Part shown: piece after piece, positions 11,771 through 23,264 of the stretch
Layout: every line of letters starts with the position of its first letter
Position numbering within the stretch: position 1 is the stretch's first letter
DNA from: Phorcus lineatus
Taxonomy: Eukaryota > Mollusca > Gastropoda > Trochida > Trochidae
Direction of reading: 5' to 3'
Assembly (NCBI GenBank): GCA_921293015.1
Contig: OV121081.1
Span: 45,781,877-45,845,876 of the forward strand
DNA length: 64,000 bases
The notes under the pieces: generated by a model
The model's input: only the letters and a program-made list of their open reading frames with translations
Told to the model about the DNA's origin: nothing
Database searches by the model: none
Position numbers and translations under genes: made by a program

Positions 11771-12105
11771 TATTATCCCCCGCCCAACGTAGTTGGTGGG
11801 GGATATTGAAATGGTCTCCGTCCGTCCGTCCGTCCCGATAATGTTTCCGGAGCACAACTCCAAAACGGTGAGACCTATCTCGACGAAACTTGGTATGTGC
11901 AACGGGCATCATGCGGAGATGTGCCTTTTGGGGTTTTCAACTTCTTTGCATTTTTATTTTTACCCGTTTCCATGGAAACGTGACATAGGATTTCTTAAAG
12001 GTTGTTTGCAGAAAAACAACATGATCACTGTTCAATATTCCACAACTAGTATCCTATAACTACCCTTTCCCTTTGGCGGGGATATAGCTGACTCTGTCTG
12101 CTTGT
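11771..12105 (+). mobile_element. pearl/Helentron-like non-autonomous element, single-unit copy
   Basis: The head ATCCCCCGCCCAAC...GTTGGTGGGGGAT (11774-11804) is a near-perfect palindrome. A (GTCC)n microsatellite follows at about 11818-11834, then one core unit containing CGAAACTTGGTATGTGCAAC and the palindrome GTTTCCATGGAAAC (11966-11979). The tail carries an inverted copy of the head motif (GGCGGGGATAT, about 12076) some 25 bp inside the end. It ends with an imperfect 6-bp hairpin (GCTGAC-TCT-GTCTGC). It shares both ends with the copy at 20541. The frames that cross it are repeat-derived, not genes. Confidence 0.75.
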
Positions 12106-14087
12106 TCATATTGGAGGTGAATTTGTATCGACATCGTATATACTTTTAGAAATAGATTATTTTAGATTCCCAGTGGCACAATAATATCCCCTTGGTGAAA
12201 TCGGTAGTCTTGCAGTTATAGAAGATGCAATGTCTTCAAAAGAAACGTATTTTTCATTTGCTTATATTGGCAATGTCAGATAAAAAGAGTTTATTCTTAA
12301 GACAATTTGTTTTTATTAGCACCGATTCCTTTTAATTCATGTACTGCCGAACAGCAATTAAAGCAGCAATAAATACAGTTGACTAAACTAAAATGTGGTT
12401 CTACTTATGTATTTGTCCTATGAGATCAAAGCTTGCCCTCTAACCTACCTAACAACATTGAATCTGTCTCCGTTGACAAATTATGCAGAAGTTGTGACGT
12501 CACAGCCCTTCCCGGGCGCGTTCATTTCAGCTGCCCCGCTGACACTACGTACCTGTCAACACAAACAACAACACATTGCATGTATACTTCTATATATGGA
12601 AATAGTGAACACTTTGTTGCACTTAATAAATGTAGATTTCCGTTCAAATCATCATCATATTTTACATAATAGTGTTTCTTATGGTATGTCTATTTAATAC
12701 TTCATTAGAATAATTAAAAAATAAATGCAAAATCTTAATTTCGTATATAAATAGTTCATTAAGTTCATAAGTTCTTACCGCTGTATAGATATAAACATAT
12801 TTGTTTGTTAAATTACAATGTAACGCAAGAATGTATAATAACATTTCATTATCGAACTCTATCATTTTAACACATACACACACACCCACACAGAGAAACA
12901 ACAACAGCGATGGCATGTGATCATTTATATATACATATTTACAATGCTATTTTACGTTGATAAGTGTCGATCTTGTATTCTGTTTTATTAGATTTTCGAC
13001 TTTATATTTTGTAACATAAACATTATGCCCAAAAGAGCAATGAGAATATTATCGTATAAAATAATATGAGAACTTGAAACTTCTAATGTAGGTTTATTTT
13101 CACAAACGGCAATTTGGACAAAGTAATCCAGATACCCAAATTAATTATTTTATATTATTTTCAGAAAATTTAAAAAAAAACTACTCAAAGGAAATACATA
13201 TTTACTTTTAATTCGGAAAAAAATAATATAGTAATGTTATTTTCCTAATCTTTTTAGTACTTCTATAATGAAATTGAAAGGGTATAAGAATTATAAGAGA
13301 TAATGATGAACCAGTCAAACGCGATCACCTCAAATGGATTGCATTCAAAAGTTCTGACTCAGGAGACAGCAAGGGTTATGTCCCTTTGCAGGGAATAATC
13401 TCGAACGTTCCCGCTAGGATCGCCTATTGACAGGTGCCCTTTAGATAAGCTATAATCCTAAAGACTATTTTTATATCGAAATTTCACGAAGACTTTTGCT
13501 GAAGTAAAGCAAGGATTTGTATACAAATGCTTTATTAATACTCATTTATCAATATCTTTCAAATAGTTCCCTTAAAAGAGTGTTATATAGTTCTACAGGG
13601 AAATATATTATTATTTGTTATTATTTACTTATTATCAATCACCTCACACGATTGAAATTGTTTTGAGGATAATGAAAAACACATTCTCCTTAATTTTAAC
13701 TTCTAGATGAAAAAAACCCATAATAATTCTATTCACCTCCGAATAACAAATGTTGCCAAATTTTACCAAAGAAATAAAAAAGAGGGGAAATTTTATTAGT
13801 CCTATATATATATATATATATTTAGATAAATTCTGTACCCTTTTTGCATACCTGAAACGTTTCAGAAAACGTTTCGTTTTTTCATTGACACAAAAGCAAA
13901 TTTCCCCCTTTTTTGGCCTCCTGCCTTTGTACATATTGTTTAAAAAAATGCGTATATGATGCAAGTACTTATAAAACCATGGTCTAAACGACATACATAT
14001 CATATATATACTTACATAATTTAAATAGAAAGAATAATTTAGCTCTGTAAGACACAAATAGCAAAGTTTTGTTTAAAAGTAAAGACA
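12106..14087. other. intergenic DNA with CA and TA microsatellites
   Basis: It holds an imperfect (CA)n at about 12871-12892 and a (TA)n at 13803-13822. The palindrome TGAAACGTTTCA lies near 13852-13863. No exon with convincing splice sites or domain content was found. Confidence 0.45.
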
Positions 14088-14315
14088 CGAATGTTCAATA
14101 AGATTTGTTTACAGATCAAATCACAAAGTGCAACCTTTATGGAAATCGATACACCTACAAAACCATTCTAGAGATTTCGACTGATGACGTAGCGTTGTTT
14201 GTTGATAAGTTGTGCGACGAGTAGCTTCTATACCATTCTAGGCTTTTCTGGGCTGTGATCGAGGCTGTGAGATGTGACTCGAGTGCTGGCTCACTGTGTA
14301 TAAATACTAGCGACC
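14088..14315 (+). promoter_or_regulatory. upstream region of BAG3-like gene with heat-shock-element-like sites
   Basis: Three HSF-type patterns lie within 230 bp of the start codon. The first is GAATGTTC at 14089-14096 (nGAAnnTTCn). The second is TTCTAGAGATTTC at 14166-14178 (TTC-GAG-TTC with correct 5-bp steps). The third is three TTC triplets spaced exactly 10 bp apart (14226, 14236, 14246) with degenerate partners. A TGACGT core lies at 14185-14190. BAG3 is a known HSF1 target in vertebrates, so heat induction is a reasonable inference. A TATAAATA at about 14299-14306 is too close to the ATG to be its TATA box. Confidence 0.55.
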
Positions 14316-16226
14316 ATGGCTGGCAGGTCAGTATATCCTGATCATCGCAATCAGCAATTTTCAAGAAGCGATCAACTACCACACGGTTGGGAAATGTTAT
14401 ACGATAAAGGAACAGGGTGGCCGTATTTCGTCGACCACAACACTCAACAAACTACTTGGCAAGATCCAAGGATGCGAATGGTAAGGAAACATTTTTACAT
14501 GTATTTGATGGGTCTTTAAAGCGAATCTTGGTCTTGTAAAAATTCTTCATGTATTTATTGAATGCCTTAGTGCGTTCTTTTGCCCGAGAAACAATTTCTA
14601 TTAATTTTTCTACCTTCGCCTTGAATTTGAGTAAATGTTATCTGAATCAGGAATTCAGAAGATTCAATATTTCTCTTTAAATCGATTAATTATAACAATA
14701 TGGTTTAAGTTCCATTTTGATGCCATCTACTACTGGATTGTTATGAAAAAGTATAACTCCAAGTATTCCAAATACCTTGTAATGTAGATACATTGAACTC
14801 ATTGATGAATGTCATTGTTGATTAGATATCTGTACTAAATTTGATAGATACATTTTAGAAAGTAGTGTATGCTTTATTTGCCTAAATTTAAATTCAATGT
14901 TAATTTTGCAAAGTATCAGGCACTCAGTTTGTATGTAAATTCATATTTCAGGACATGCATGGGTTTCCTCAGCCTGGAATCATCAGACAAATGCAACACC
15001 CAGGCAGTCAGAAGTCTGTTGAGATACCAGTTCTTCATGAAGGACATGGTGCACATCGCCAGGCACCACAACAACATGTCAGCACATGGCAGAGTCCACA
15101 ACCTCAGCCCCACCAGCCCTACCCTCAGGGACGAGCTACACCACCAAACCAGGGCCATTCTGGCCACAACCAGGGGCGAAACTCGTCTAACGTCCGTGAA
15201 ATACCTGTCCATCACGTGAATGCAGCTGAGGGTCAGCATCAACATGCTCCACAGCCTGGGTTCCACAGCAATGTGACACAAGGGTACCCTCATCCACAGG
15301 GTCACCAGCAACAACAGGGACATCATCAGGCGACCCATAGTCATGCACAGGCACCCCAGGGCTACCCCCAACAGCAACCAGCTCACCCCCAGCCACAGGG
15401 TCTGCCTCAGTCACACCCCCACCAGGCGTATCCACAGCACCCACAGGGATACCCGCATCCTCAAGCTCATCCTCACCAGACGAGAGCTCAGGAAAGACAA
15501 GCAACTCCTCCTCAATCTGAAACCCTTCCTGCAGGAGAGAGTGACAAGCCTATTGTGATACCGATTATCCATGAAACTACAAAACCTGGAGCTCAAACAC
15601 AACAGCAACAACAGCATCAACAGCACCCAGCTCAGCCTCGACCTCATTACTCGAGAGGGCCAACTGTGAGTGACCATGCCCCTAAGTCAGATGATCGTCA
15701 AGCAGCGGGTACACAACCTCCTCAGGCTGCACCTCAACAGAGACAGAAATCTGATGAGGAGAAAGCTTTTGATATCATCAACGGTGTTGTGAATGATGTT
15801 AAAAATCTTGAAGCAAGCGTAAATGTCTTCAAGGGTAAGAAGACCGATAAGGAATACAAATATTTGGAGGAAATGCTTACAAGAAGTTTGCTGAAACTTG
15901 ATGGTGTTGAAGCAGGTGGCCATGATAAAATCCGTGAATCTCGCCGTAGTGCTGTAAAGTTAATTAATGCAGCACTCGACTTGCTAGAACTGAAAGCTTG
16001 TGCCACTGAACAAAATACACCCCAGCAACAGCTGGAACCTTCCAACCCTAGTGCCGACATGGACAAATCCAGCTCTGTTGATCAACCAATGGACACTAAT
16101 CAGTCTCAGAGTGACCAGTCGGCTGGAGAAGCTCCATCTCTGGGCGAAGAAGTTAAGGAGGGTGAAGACAACAAAGATGATCGATTTGTCAAAGAAATGC
16201 TATTGAACAGTGAAGTATCTTGTTAG
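14316..16226 (+). CDS. BAG3: BAG3-like co-chaperone (WW + BAG domains), 479 aa
   Basis: Two exons, 14316-14480 and 14952-16226, join in phase 0. The ATG has a strong context (CGACCATGG). A WW domain spans residues ~21-51 (LPHGWEML, W25; TTWQDP, W48). Three motifs of the IPV type, which bind small heat-shock proteins in vertebrate BAG3, lie at 80-82 (EIPVLHE), 139-141 (EIPVHH) and 258-260 (VIPIIHE). Vertebrate BAG3 has two. The linker between them is very rich in His, Gln and Pro. A BAG domain (~322-406; [13 protein letters not shown], then LLKLDGVEA and [18 protein letters not shown]) should bind the Hsp70 nucleotide-binding domain and release ADP. The product is expected to scaffold chaperone-assisted selective autophagy in the cytosol. 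Orthology rests on the WW-IPV-BAG order, which among BAG proteins is characteristic of BAG3. Confidence 0.88.
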
Positions 16227-16390
16227 TATGATTTTTAAGTTGTTTTTTTGTTTTTTCTGTTAGTTACTTATCAATTTCAATGTACATATGTAAGGTTGTC
16301 TACTAATGCTATGTAATGATGCTGCAATATTCTATTTATTGAACTCCTCGATTTTGTTATATGAATAAATAATTTATTTCATAATAATTT
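16227..16390 (+). other. 3' UTR of BAG3-like gene with poly(A) signal
   Basis: AATAAA at 16364-16369, followed by AT/GT-rich sequence (TTGTTTGTTTTGTG), lies 138 bp after the stop codon and is a good candidate for the polyadenylation site. Confidence 0.55.
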
Positions 16391-19300
16391 GTTTGTTTTG
16401 TGATAGTCATAAGAGAAAGTGCAGGTTGATAAGATTTTGAGAGAATATAAAGTGAGCAATGTAGTTGGAAATATCCTTTATTTGGTTTGCAATGAGTCCA
16501 CACTTCTCTGTTAATCATCAAGAGATGGAAATTGATTTATTACTGGTTCATAGAAGTTGGAAGAGATATATATGGTAACAGCTTGAGTAGCTATATTAGT
16601 CACAGATTGAGATCAACAGGGGGAAGAAATGTTTATAAAGACTGCTTTTACCCATATACAAACTTGTTTACTGGTTTCCTCTCCACATGGTCTAACAACA
16701 ACCAGTATAGGAACATTTTCTGTTTCACCTAAGTGCAGACGCGGACATAACATGTTATATTTGGTAATGATCGTGGCAATCATAAAGAATGAATGGTTTA
16801 AAGAGGAGGTGTCTGAGGCTTTTGGCTCGCTAACATGCAACTATACGGGTTGTTCTCAGACTGTTGTGCAGAAATTCTATGACTTGAAACAAATCATACT
16901 AATGTGAAATAAGCTTGCAAGGTAGCCAGTTATGAAGAGTATTTTGTCATTTGATTTGCAAATATGAAATTACTAACGTGATGAAATATAACCAAGTGTT
17001 TGGCTGTAGGACTGGACTTGTTTCATACACTGGTTTAAAGTCCACATGAAAAGATTTACAGTTCTTTGATTATGGTGCAGTTGATACAGTTTTTGTTGAA
17101 TTATCGACAGAGAAAAGAAAATCATCTCAGATTTTCCATGACGCAATGTATAGAAATAGAAATTGATATTAATTTTCTAATTTTTGCATTCTTGTCGGAA
17201 AGTATTTAAGTTGTATGATTGAGTCACATTTTTACATTTAAGATTAATTTTCTTTGTAAGAACAAAATCTATCATAGAGTAAGAAATTTCAAATATTCAT
17301 ATATACTTGTCACCTATACATTAAATCATGCAATACCTGCGTAATAGTAATGTAATACATTAAAAAAAGGTCTGATGGTTTAAAAAGTTTGCTTTCACAA
17401 TGATTTTGTTTTAAAAATGCTTTGCCATTAAACATCTGTAATTTTCAGTATGTTAAATTTTAAATGATTTCTGACATATAAAACTATGTTATTGGGAACA
17501 CTATCTACTTCGAAGCTCAACTTTTGTTGCCTGTTATAGAAGATTTTCCTTTCATTGGTGTTGAAATATTTCAGCCACAACACCGGTGCATTTCAAATGT
17601 TCTGAATCTGTTGCTTGTCATTTTATTGCTGTGAAAGAATCTGATGAGATTATATGTGTGCATGATATTTAGTACTTTCACAACTGATATTTATGTTTAT
17701 TTTAGGATAATATACCTACTGGAACCAAAAATACTTGAATTCAATGAGTTTAAACGCTATATACATAAGTACATTTGCAAACAAATATTAGGTATGTTTG
17801 AATGATATAAAAGATATATATGGAATACTTATGTATTACACACTCTGTAATGTAGCATGAGTTTGATAATAAAATGTCCTTTTGCACAGCTATATATTTT
17901 CCAATTTGAAATATTGAATTGACTGAATATGACTACTAACATGGTATGCTTTTCTCTTTGTTTATAATTATTTTCAAATTGTGTCATGATTTTAGTTATG
18001 TGCATGAGTTTTGTCAAGTTCGAATGGGAATTAATATTTTTGTGTCATGTCAACTGTTCTGTGAGATAACCATTTATGTTAATTAACCATAATGTTCTCT
18101 AAGCCAAATATATTTTTTTCGCAACCTAACTAGTCATTTCTTAATATTGACCTCTATTATAGGATATATTTGGGATTTTTTATTTCAATCCCAGAAAGTT
18201 CTCTACTTGTAACACAGGTTAAGAGGGAAGAAATGATTTTAGTAACCTCAGTTGGGAGATAATACTTTACTGGCTAATTAGCCATAATGAACCTTTTACA
18301 AATGTAAAAAAGCTTAATTTCAAAGGTCAGCAGATCCAGGAACATCCCATCTAAAAAAAAATTAATATGTGTTCTGTAATTTTGTTTGCTTTGATCCATG
18401 ATAATTGCAAATGTGATTCATGTATTGGTCATACAAGTGTATTAAAACTAAGTATTGAATCTTTCAGAAAATTATTGCAGTGTTTAAATTCCTGTTTTGA
18501 AGGAAAACCTTTGATGTAAAGATACACAAACTTGATCCGTTTTATTATGATTGAAGTCTTTCATTGTGTTTTAACTTATAATGTTGTGTGACTTACAATT
18601 TGTTGTGAAGTGGTCATGTACAAAAATATTTCTTGTTTCTCATCACTTTCAACAAAATATCTACTAATCTCTATGATATGATTCAGACAAAAATGCTTCA
18701 TCTCCAAATGTTCAAATTGTAAGCACATTTAAAAAGCGTTTCATGTAAAATTTTCTCTTTGTGAAAAAAAACTGATAGAATTTCATGATTCAGATGAAAA
18801 CAAGAAATATTTCTGATATCACCAAACTCCTTTGTGCTGTCCAATTATGAAACAGGATTCAAGCTAGTCGTGTAGATAGACCTACGATAATATCATGTAA
18901 AGGCATTACTCTCAACTATGTGTCATGTGTGTCCATGCATAATAAATAATAATTCAGTAATCAACATATCTTTATTTTCAATCAGCAAGGAACGTCACTG
19001 GATTATCCAGTGATGCAAATCTTGTCTTCCCCTTCTCACAGCTATGGCTGCTGATCCTGCTAAAAATATATATCTCACTCATCAGGCCTTTCAGGTCAGA
19101 TGAGCTTATTGCGAGAGCTGTTGTATGACGTCTGTCTGGCTTTCACTCATTAGCCATTGTCAAAGACTTTTCACATTTTCAACTTCTCATTATAAACTGC
19201 TGTACCCTTAAAGCTGAAATTTTGTGAAGACCAAGGGGATCCAATCTTAATGTTTTCAGATCATTATTTGGTGATGATTCTTTGCATGGTGTAAAAATAC

Positions 19301-20540
19301 TTTTCATAAGTTAGTCATCAACTCAGATGGAAAATCATGGAAAGACCAAAGAGCTACAGAGGCAATGGCTCTATTTTTGTTTGCCTTGGTACCTACCAAA
19401 TATCCAGATAGCCATTATGCTTATATCTGATCTCCATACAACCTTTTTCTGTCGACAAGAAAGAAAGACTGATAGATGATAGAACAACCCTTCATTTAAT
19501 ACTATTTTTGACTTACTGAGTTTATTGAAGTATCATATTGTAGGAAGTTTAGTATTGTGTTTACTATGCTCCCACATAATTCAAGCACAATTGCCTTTAT
19601 ATACTTCACAGATGTGTTAACAACCGTATAACTCAGTCTTTATTCCTGTGGAACATCATGGCTTTGTACCGGAGGGCTTTGTAAGCCCTGATAATACCCA
19701 CACAGGAGGGCCTTGTAAACATTTACAAAGACCTGCCTATTATCTTGTAATGTCCCTTTTCAATATCTACTGGTACTTTTAGCCTTGATATGTTAACTTT
19801 AAGGTGTAAGTTATATTGTGGAATTACCTAAAGGTTATACTGCTGAGCCACTCCGAGTGAGCTGAAGGTGAATGGTTTGGAAACTCCCAATCCTAGGACA
19901 TATATTCTTGAAGGGAGATTTGAAAGATGCCTGTTTTAAACTTTTAGAAGGCTAGGCAAGTCATCTATAAAAATGAATATCTGTGATATGTTCAGTTTAT
20001 GAGAAAGAGAAGGACCTCTCGGTCTCCCTTGGGCTTTCAGTTGAAAAGATCTGCCACTGATTCGGTACCTCTTCTTTACTTAGGAGTGCTGTAACTAACA
20101 ATTTTGGTGACTTGGCATCAATTGTGTATTAGTGTATTATGATGTCATCCGTGTAGAAATAGTTTAGTTTAATATTGCTATAAAAATATTTTACTGCAGT
20201 ATTATTCACGGTCAAGTAATATTTGTTATTTTTCCATTTCCTTTCACATGGGGAGATATTCTTTTGAGCTTTTGCTAAATAGATCATGTTTACTTTGAAC
20301 TTCAATTCCGATTCACACACATGGCAGCATATGTCAAAGACAAAGCTGACAGTTTTTACAATTGATACCAACAATACTATGTTCTTTTATCGTCTACAAA
20401 ATCCCCAATGTTTTGCCCTCTGTCCTAAGGGTAGCTACAAGAACAGTAATCTACTCAAACTTTTTTCATATATTTATGAATCAATTTATAGATTGACTGA
20501 AAAGTTCCCAATTCATGTGACTTTTCACTCCTGCAAAATT
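16391..20540. other. gene-poor AT-rich DNA with a decayed repeat near 19.06-19.44 kb
   Basis: No exon is credible. About 19060-19440 carries phrases such as CAGATGAGCTTAT and ATGACGTCTGTCTGGC. These recur in the decayed repeat block at 23.27-25.26 kb and suggest an old member of the same dispersed family. Confidence 0.4.
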
Positions 20541-21873
20541 ATTATCCCCCGCCCAACGTAGTTGGCGGGGGATATTGAAATGATCTCCGTCCGTCCGTCC
20601 GTCCCGATAATGTTTCCGGAGCACAACTCCAAAACTGTGAGACCTAGCTCGACGAAACTTGGTATGTGCAACGGGCATCATGCGGAGATGTGCCTTTTGG
20701 GGTTTTCAACTTCTTTGCATTTTTATTTTTACCCGTTTCCATGGAAACGTAACATAGGATTTCGTTTCCGGACCACAACTCCAAAACTGTGAGACCTAGC
20801 TCGACGAAACTTGGTATGTGCAACGGGCATCATGCGGAGATGTGCCTTTTGGGGTTTTCAACTTCTTTGCATCTTTATTTTTACCCGTTTCCATGGAAAC
20901 GTAACATAGGATTTCGTTTCCGGACCACAACTCCAAAACTGTGAGACCTAGCTCGCTGAAACTTGGTATGTGCAACGGGCATCATGCGGAGATGTGCCTT
21001 TTGGGGTTTTCAACTTCTTTGCATCTTTATTTTTACCCGTTTCCATGGAAACGTAACATAGGATTTCGTTTCCGGACCACAACTCCAAAACTGTGAGACC
21101 TAGCTCGCTGAAACTTGGTATGTGCAACGGGCATCATGCGGAGATGTGCCTTTTGGGGTTTTCAACTTCTTTGCATTTTTATTTTTACCCGTTTCCATGG
21201 AAACGTAACATAGGATTTTGTTTCCGGAGCACAACTCCAAAATGGTGAGACCTATCTCGACGAAACTTGGTATGTGCAACGGGCATCATGTGGAGATGTG
21301 CCTTTTGGGGTTTTCAACTTCTTTGCATTTTTATTTTTACCCGTTTCCATGGAAACGTAACATAGGATTTTGTTTCCGGAGCATAACTCCAAAATGGTGA
21401 GACCTATCTCGACGAAACTTGGTATGTGCAATGGGCATCATGCGGAGATGTGCCTTTTGGGGTTTTCAACTTCTTTGCATTTATATTTTTACCCGTTTCC
21501 ATGGAAACGTAACATAGGATTTTGTTTCCGGACCACAACTCCAAAACTGTGAGACCTAGCTCGCCGAAACTTGGTATGTGCAACGGGCATCATGCATAGA
21601 TGTGCCTTTTGGGGTTTTCAACTTCTTGTATTTATTTTTCTAAGATACTTGTGACTGTTCAAATACAATAATATGCAGGACAGTCGGGTTAAATGTATCA
21701 CAAAAATGCATCACCAATATTTAAAATTGGTAATAACAAGTCACTACAACATCATGATTTTTTAAAGTTTGTTTGTAGAAAAACAACATGATCACTGTTC
21801 AATATTCCACAACTAGTATCCTTAACTACCCTTTCTCTTTGGCGGGGGATATAGCTGACTCTGTCTGCTTGTT
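20541..21873 (+). mobile_element. pearl/Helentron-like element with seven 152-bp tandem units
   Basis: It has the same head palindrome (20545-20574), (GTCC)n stretch and tail as the 11771 copy, but the core is expanded. Unit starts (GTTTCCGGA/C) fall at 20612, 20764, 20916, 21068, 21220, 21372 and 21524, exactly 152 bp apart each time, and the last unit is truncated near 21636. Six units carry the palindrome GTTTCCATGGAAAC (20735, then every 152 bp). The tail has the inverted head motif TTTGGCGGGGGATAT (about 21838-21852) and the hairpin GCTGAC-TCT-GTCTGC (21854-21868). The several 60-90 codon frames inside are repeat shadows. Confidence 0.8.
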
Positions 21874-22193
21874 GAACTTGGTAACATTAAATTACATAAC
21901 AAGTCTGTCATCAAATAAAGGACATATTGCCTTGAATTCAGGAAATATTTATTTTGTCCTTTTGAAGTGAAACTGTGTATAGCCCATAAAAAGTTCTACA
22001 AGCCTGATGCAAACAGACTTGAGTGAAACATACTGAGTCACAAACCAGTAGATCAAGCAAGGCCAGCAGGAGATCAGGGTCAACCGGTCAAATGTGTGGA
22101 CAGACAGGTCAACGTGTTTTATCTGGATGAACACTAAGTACAATGTCATGCTGCAGTCAGCTCCTTGTAAACAAGTCTTCCTTGTATGCTAGG

Positions 22194-22290
22194 CCTGGAT
22201 GTTTGAAGCTCTTTTAGGACTAAGATAGTCTTAAGTACCATGCACTACCTTACGACTATCTTACCACTAAGAGAGCTTCGAAAATCTAGG
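22194..22290. mobile_element. 97-bp fold-back MITE
   Basis: The arms CCTGGATGTTTGAAGCTCTT and GAGAGCTTCGAAAATCTAGG, continued by AAGATAGTC/GACTATCTT, form an imperfect inverted repeat of about 36-40 bp. The loop is short and centred near 22242. This is a compact hairpin with no coding content. Confidence 0.7.
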
Positions 22291-22380
22291 TTTTTAAGTA
22301 GATATAACATTTTCAAGTTGTCAGGTGTTAACTGTGTCAGTCCAGCTTCTTCATATCTTCAGTTTTTAGATTATTAGACC

Positions 22381-23264
22381 TTAAAGAGCCACTCCGTGAT
22401 TTTTATAACATATTATTTACCTTTGATACGAACCTAAATGTCATATGTGGTGATATAAAATCAAAACATCTTAACTTTTCATGTCCAAAAGACATATATG
22501 TACAAATACTGGTTTTCCATGAAAATATAAAAACATCCTTATAAATGCACCGAGGTGTATATATCACGTCCATTATACATGGATACTAATTATATAACCT
22601 AACAAACACTATCAACTCCTAACTGCCCTCCTGTCTGTTTTACATAAGTCTCCGAAATTACGTTTGACTATTTGATGCGCCACTGTCCGGTTTTTTATCA
22701 TAATTGCAACATTCTACCTTCATATTGTCACTGTAAAAAAAAAAAAAGCTTTAAAATGTGTCTTTTTGGTAACAGTAGATACTTCGCGATCAAATTACAC
22801 CGTTGATTAAAGAGCCACTCCGTGATTTTTATAACATATTATTTACCTTTGATACAAACCTAAATTTCATATGTGATAATATAAAATCAAAACATCTTAA
22901 TTGTTCATGTCATAAAGACATATATATACATATGACAAATACTGGTTTTCCATGAAAATCTAAAAACAGCCTTATAAATGCACAGAGGTGTAGATCACAC
23001 GTCCAATATAGATGGATATTAGTTATATAACCTAACAAACACTGGCTGTTTCAAATAAGTCTCCAAAATTACGTTTGACTATTTGACGTGCGCCACAGTC
23101 CGGTTTTCGATCACAATTGCGATGTTGTACCTTCATATTGTCACTGTCAAAAAACAAGCTTTATAATGTGTCTTTTTGGTAACAGTCGATACTGCGCAAT
23201 CAAATGACACCATTGATTAAGTTTGGCATATTTGACTCCAACAACTCACGGAGTGGCTCTTTAA
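22381..23264. mobile_element. dimeric TTAA-flanked MITE
   Basis: Two direct, diverged copies start with TTAA-AGAGCCACTCCGTGA at 22381 and 22807. Only the second copy has the right terminus, TCACGGAGTGGCTCT-TTAA (23246-23264). The first copy runs out at GTTGATTAA, exactly where the second begins. Terminal inverted repeats and TTAA at both outer ends fit a piggyBac-like target preference (inference). The right end is shared with bases 1-77 of the window. Confidence 0.75.

Noticed and set aside
14299-14306. TATAAATA as TATA box of the BAG3-like gene
   Set aside because: It is only about 10 bp from the ATG; initiation 25-30 bp downstream would fall inside the coding sequence and lose the start of the WW domain.
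16629-16907. 92-codon frame after the BAG3-like gene
   Set aside because: It lies beyond the poly(A) signal, overlaps an equally long opposite-strand frame, and shows no recognisable family.
20562-21552. Several 60-90 codon plus-strand frames with near-identical protein
   Set aside because: They are translations of the 152-bp tandem repeat; the unit length is not divisible by three and the same frame appears in every copy of the element.
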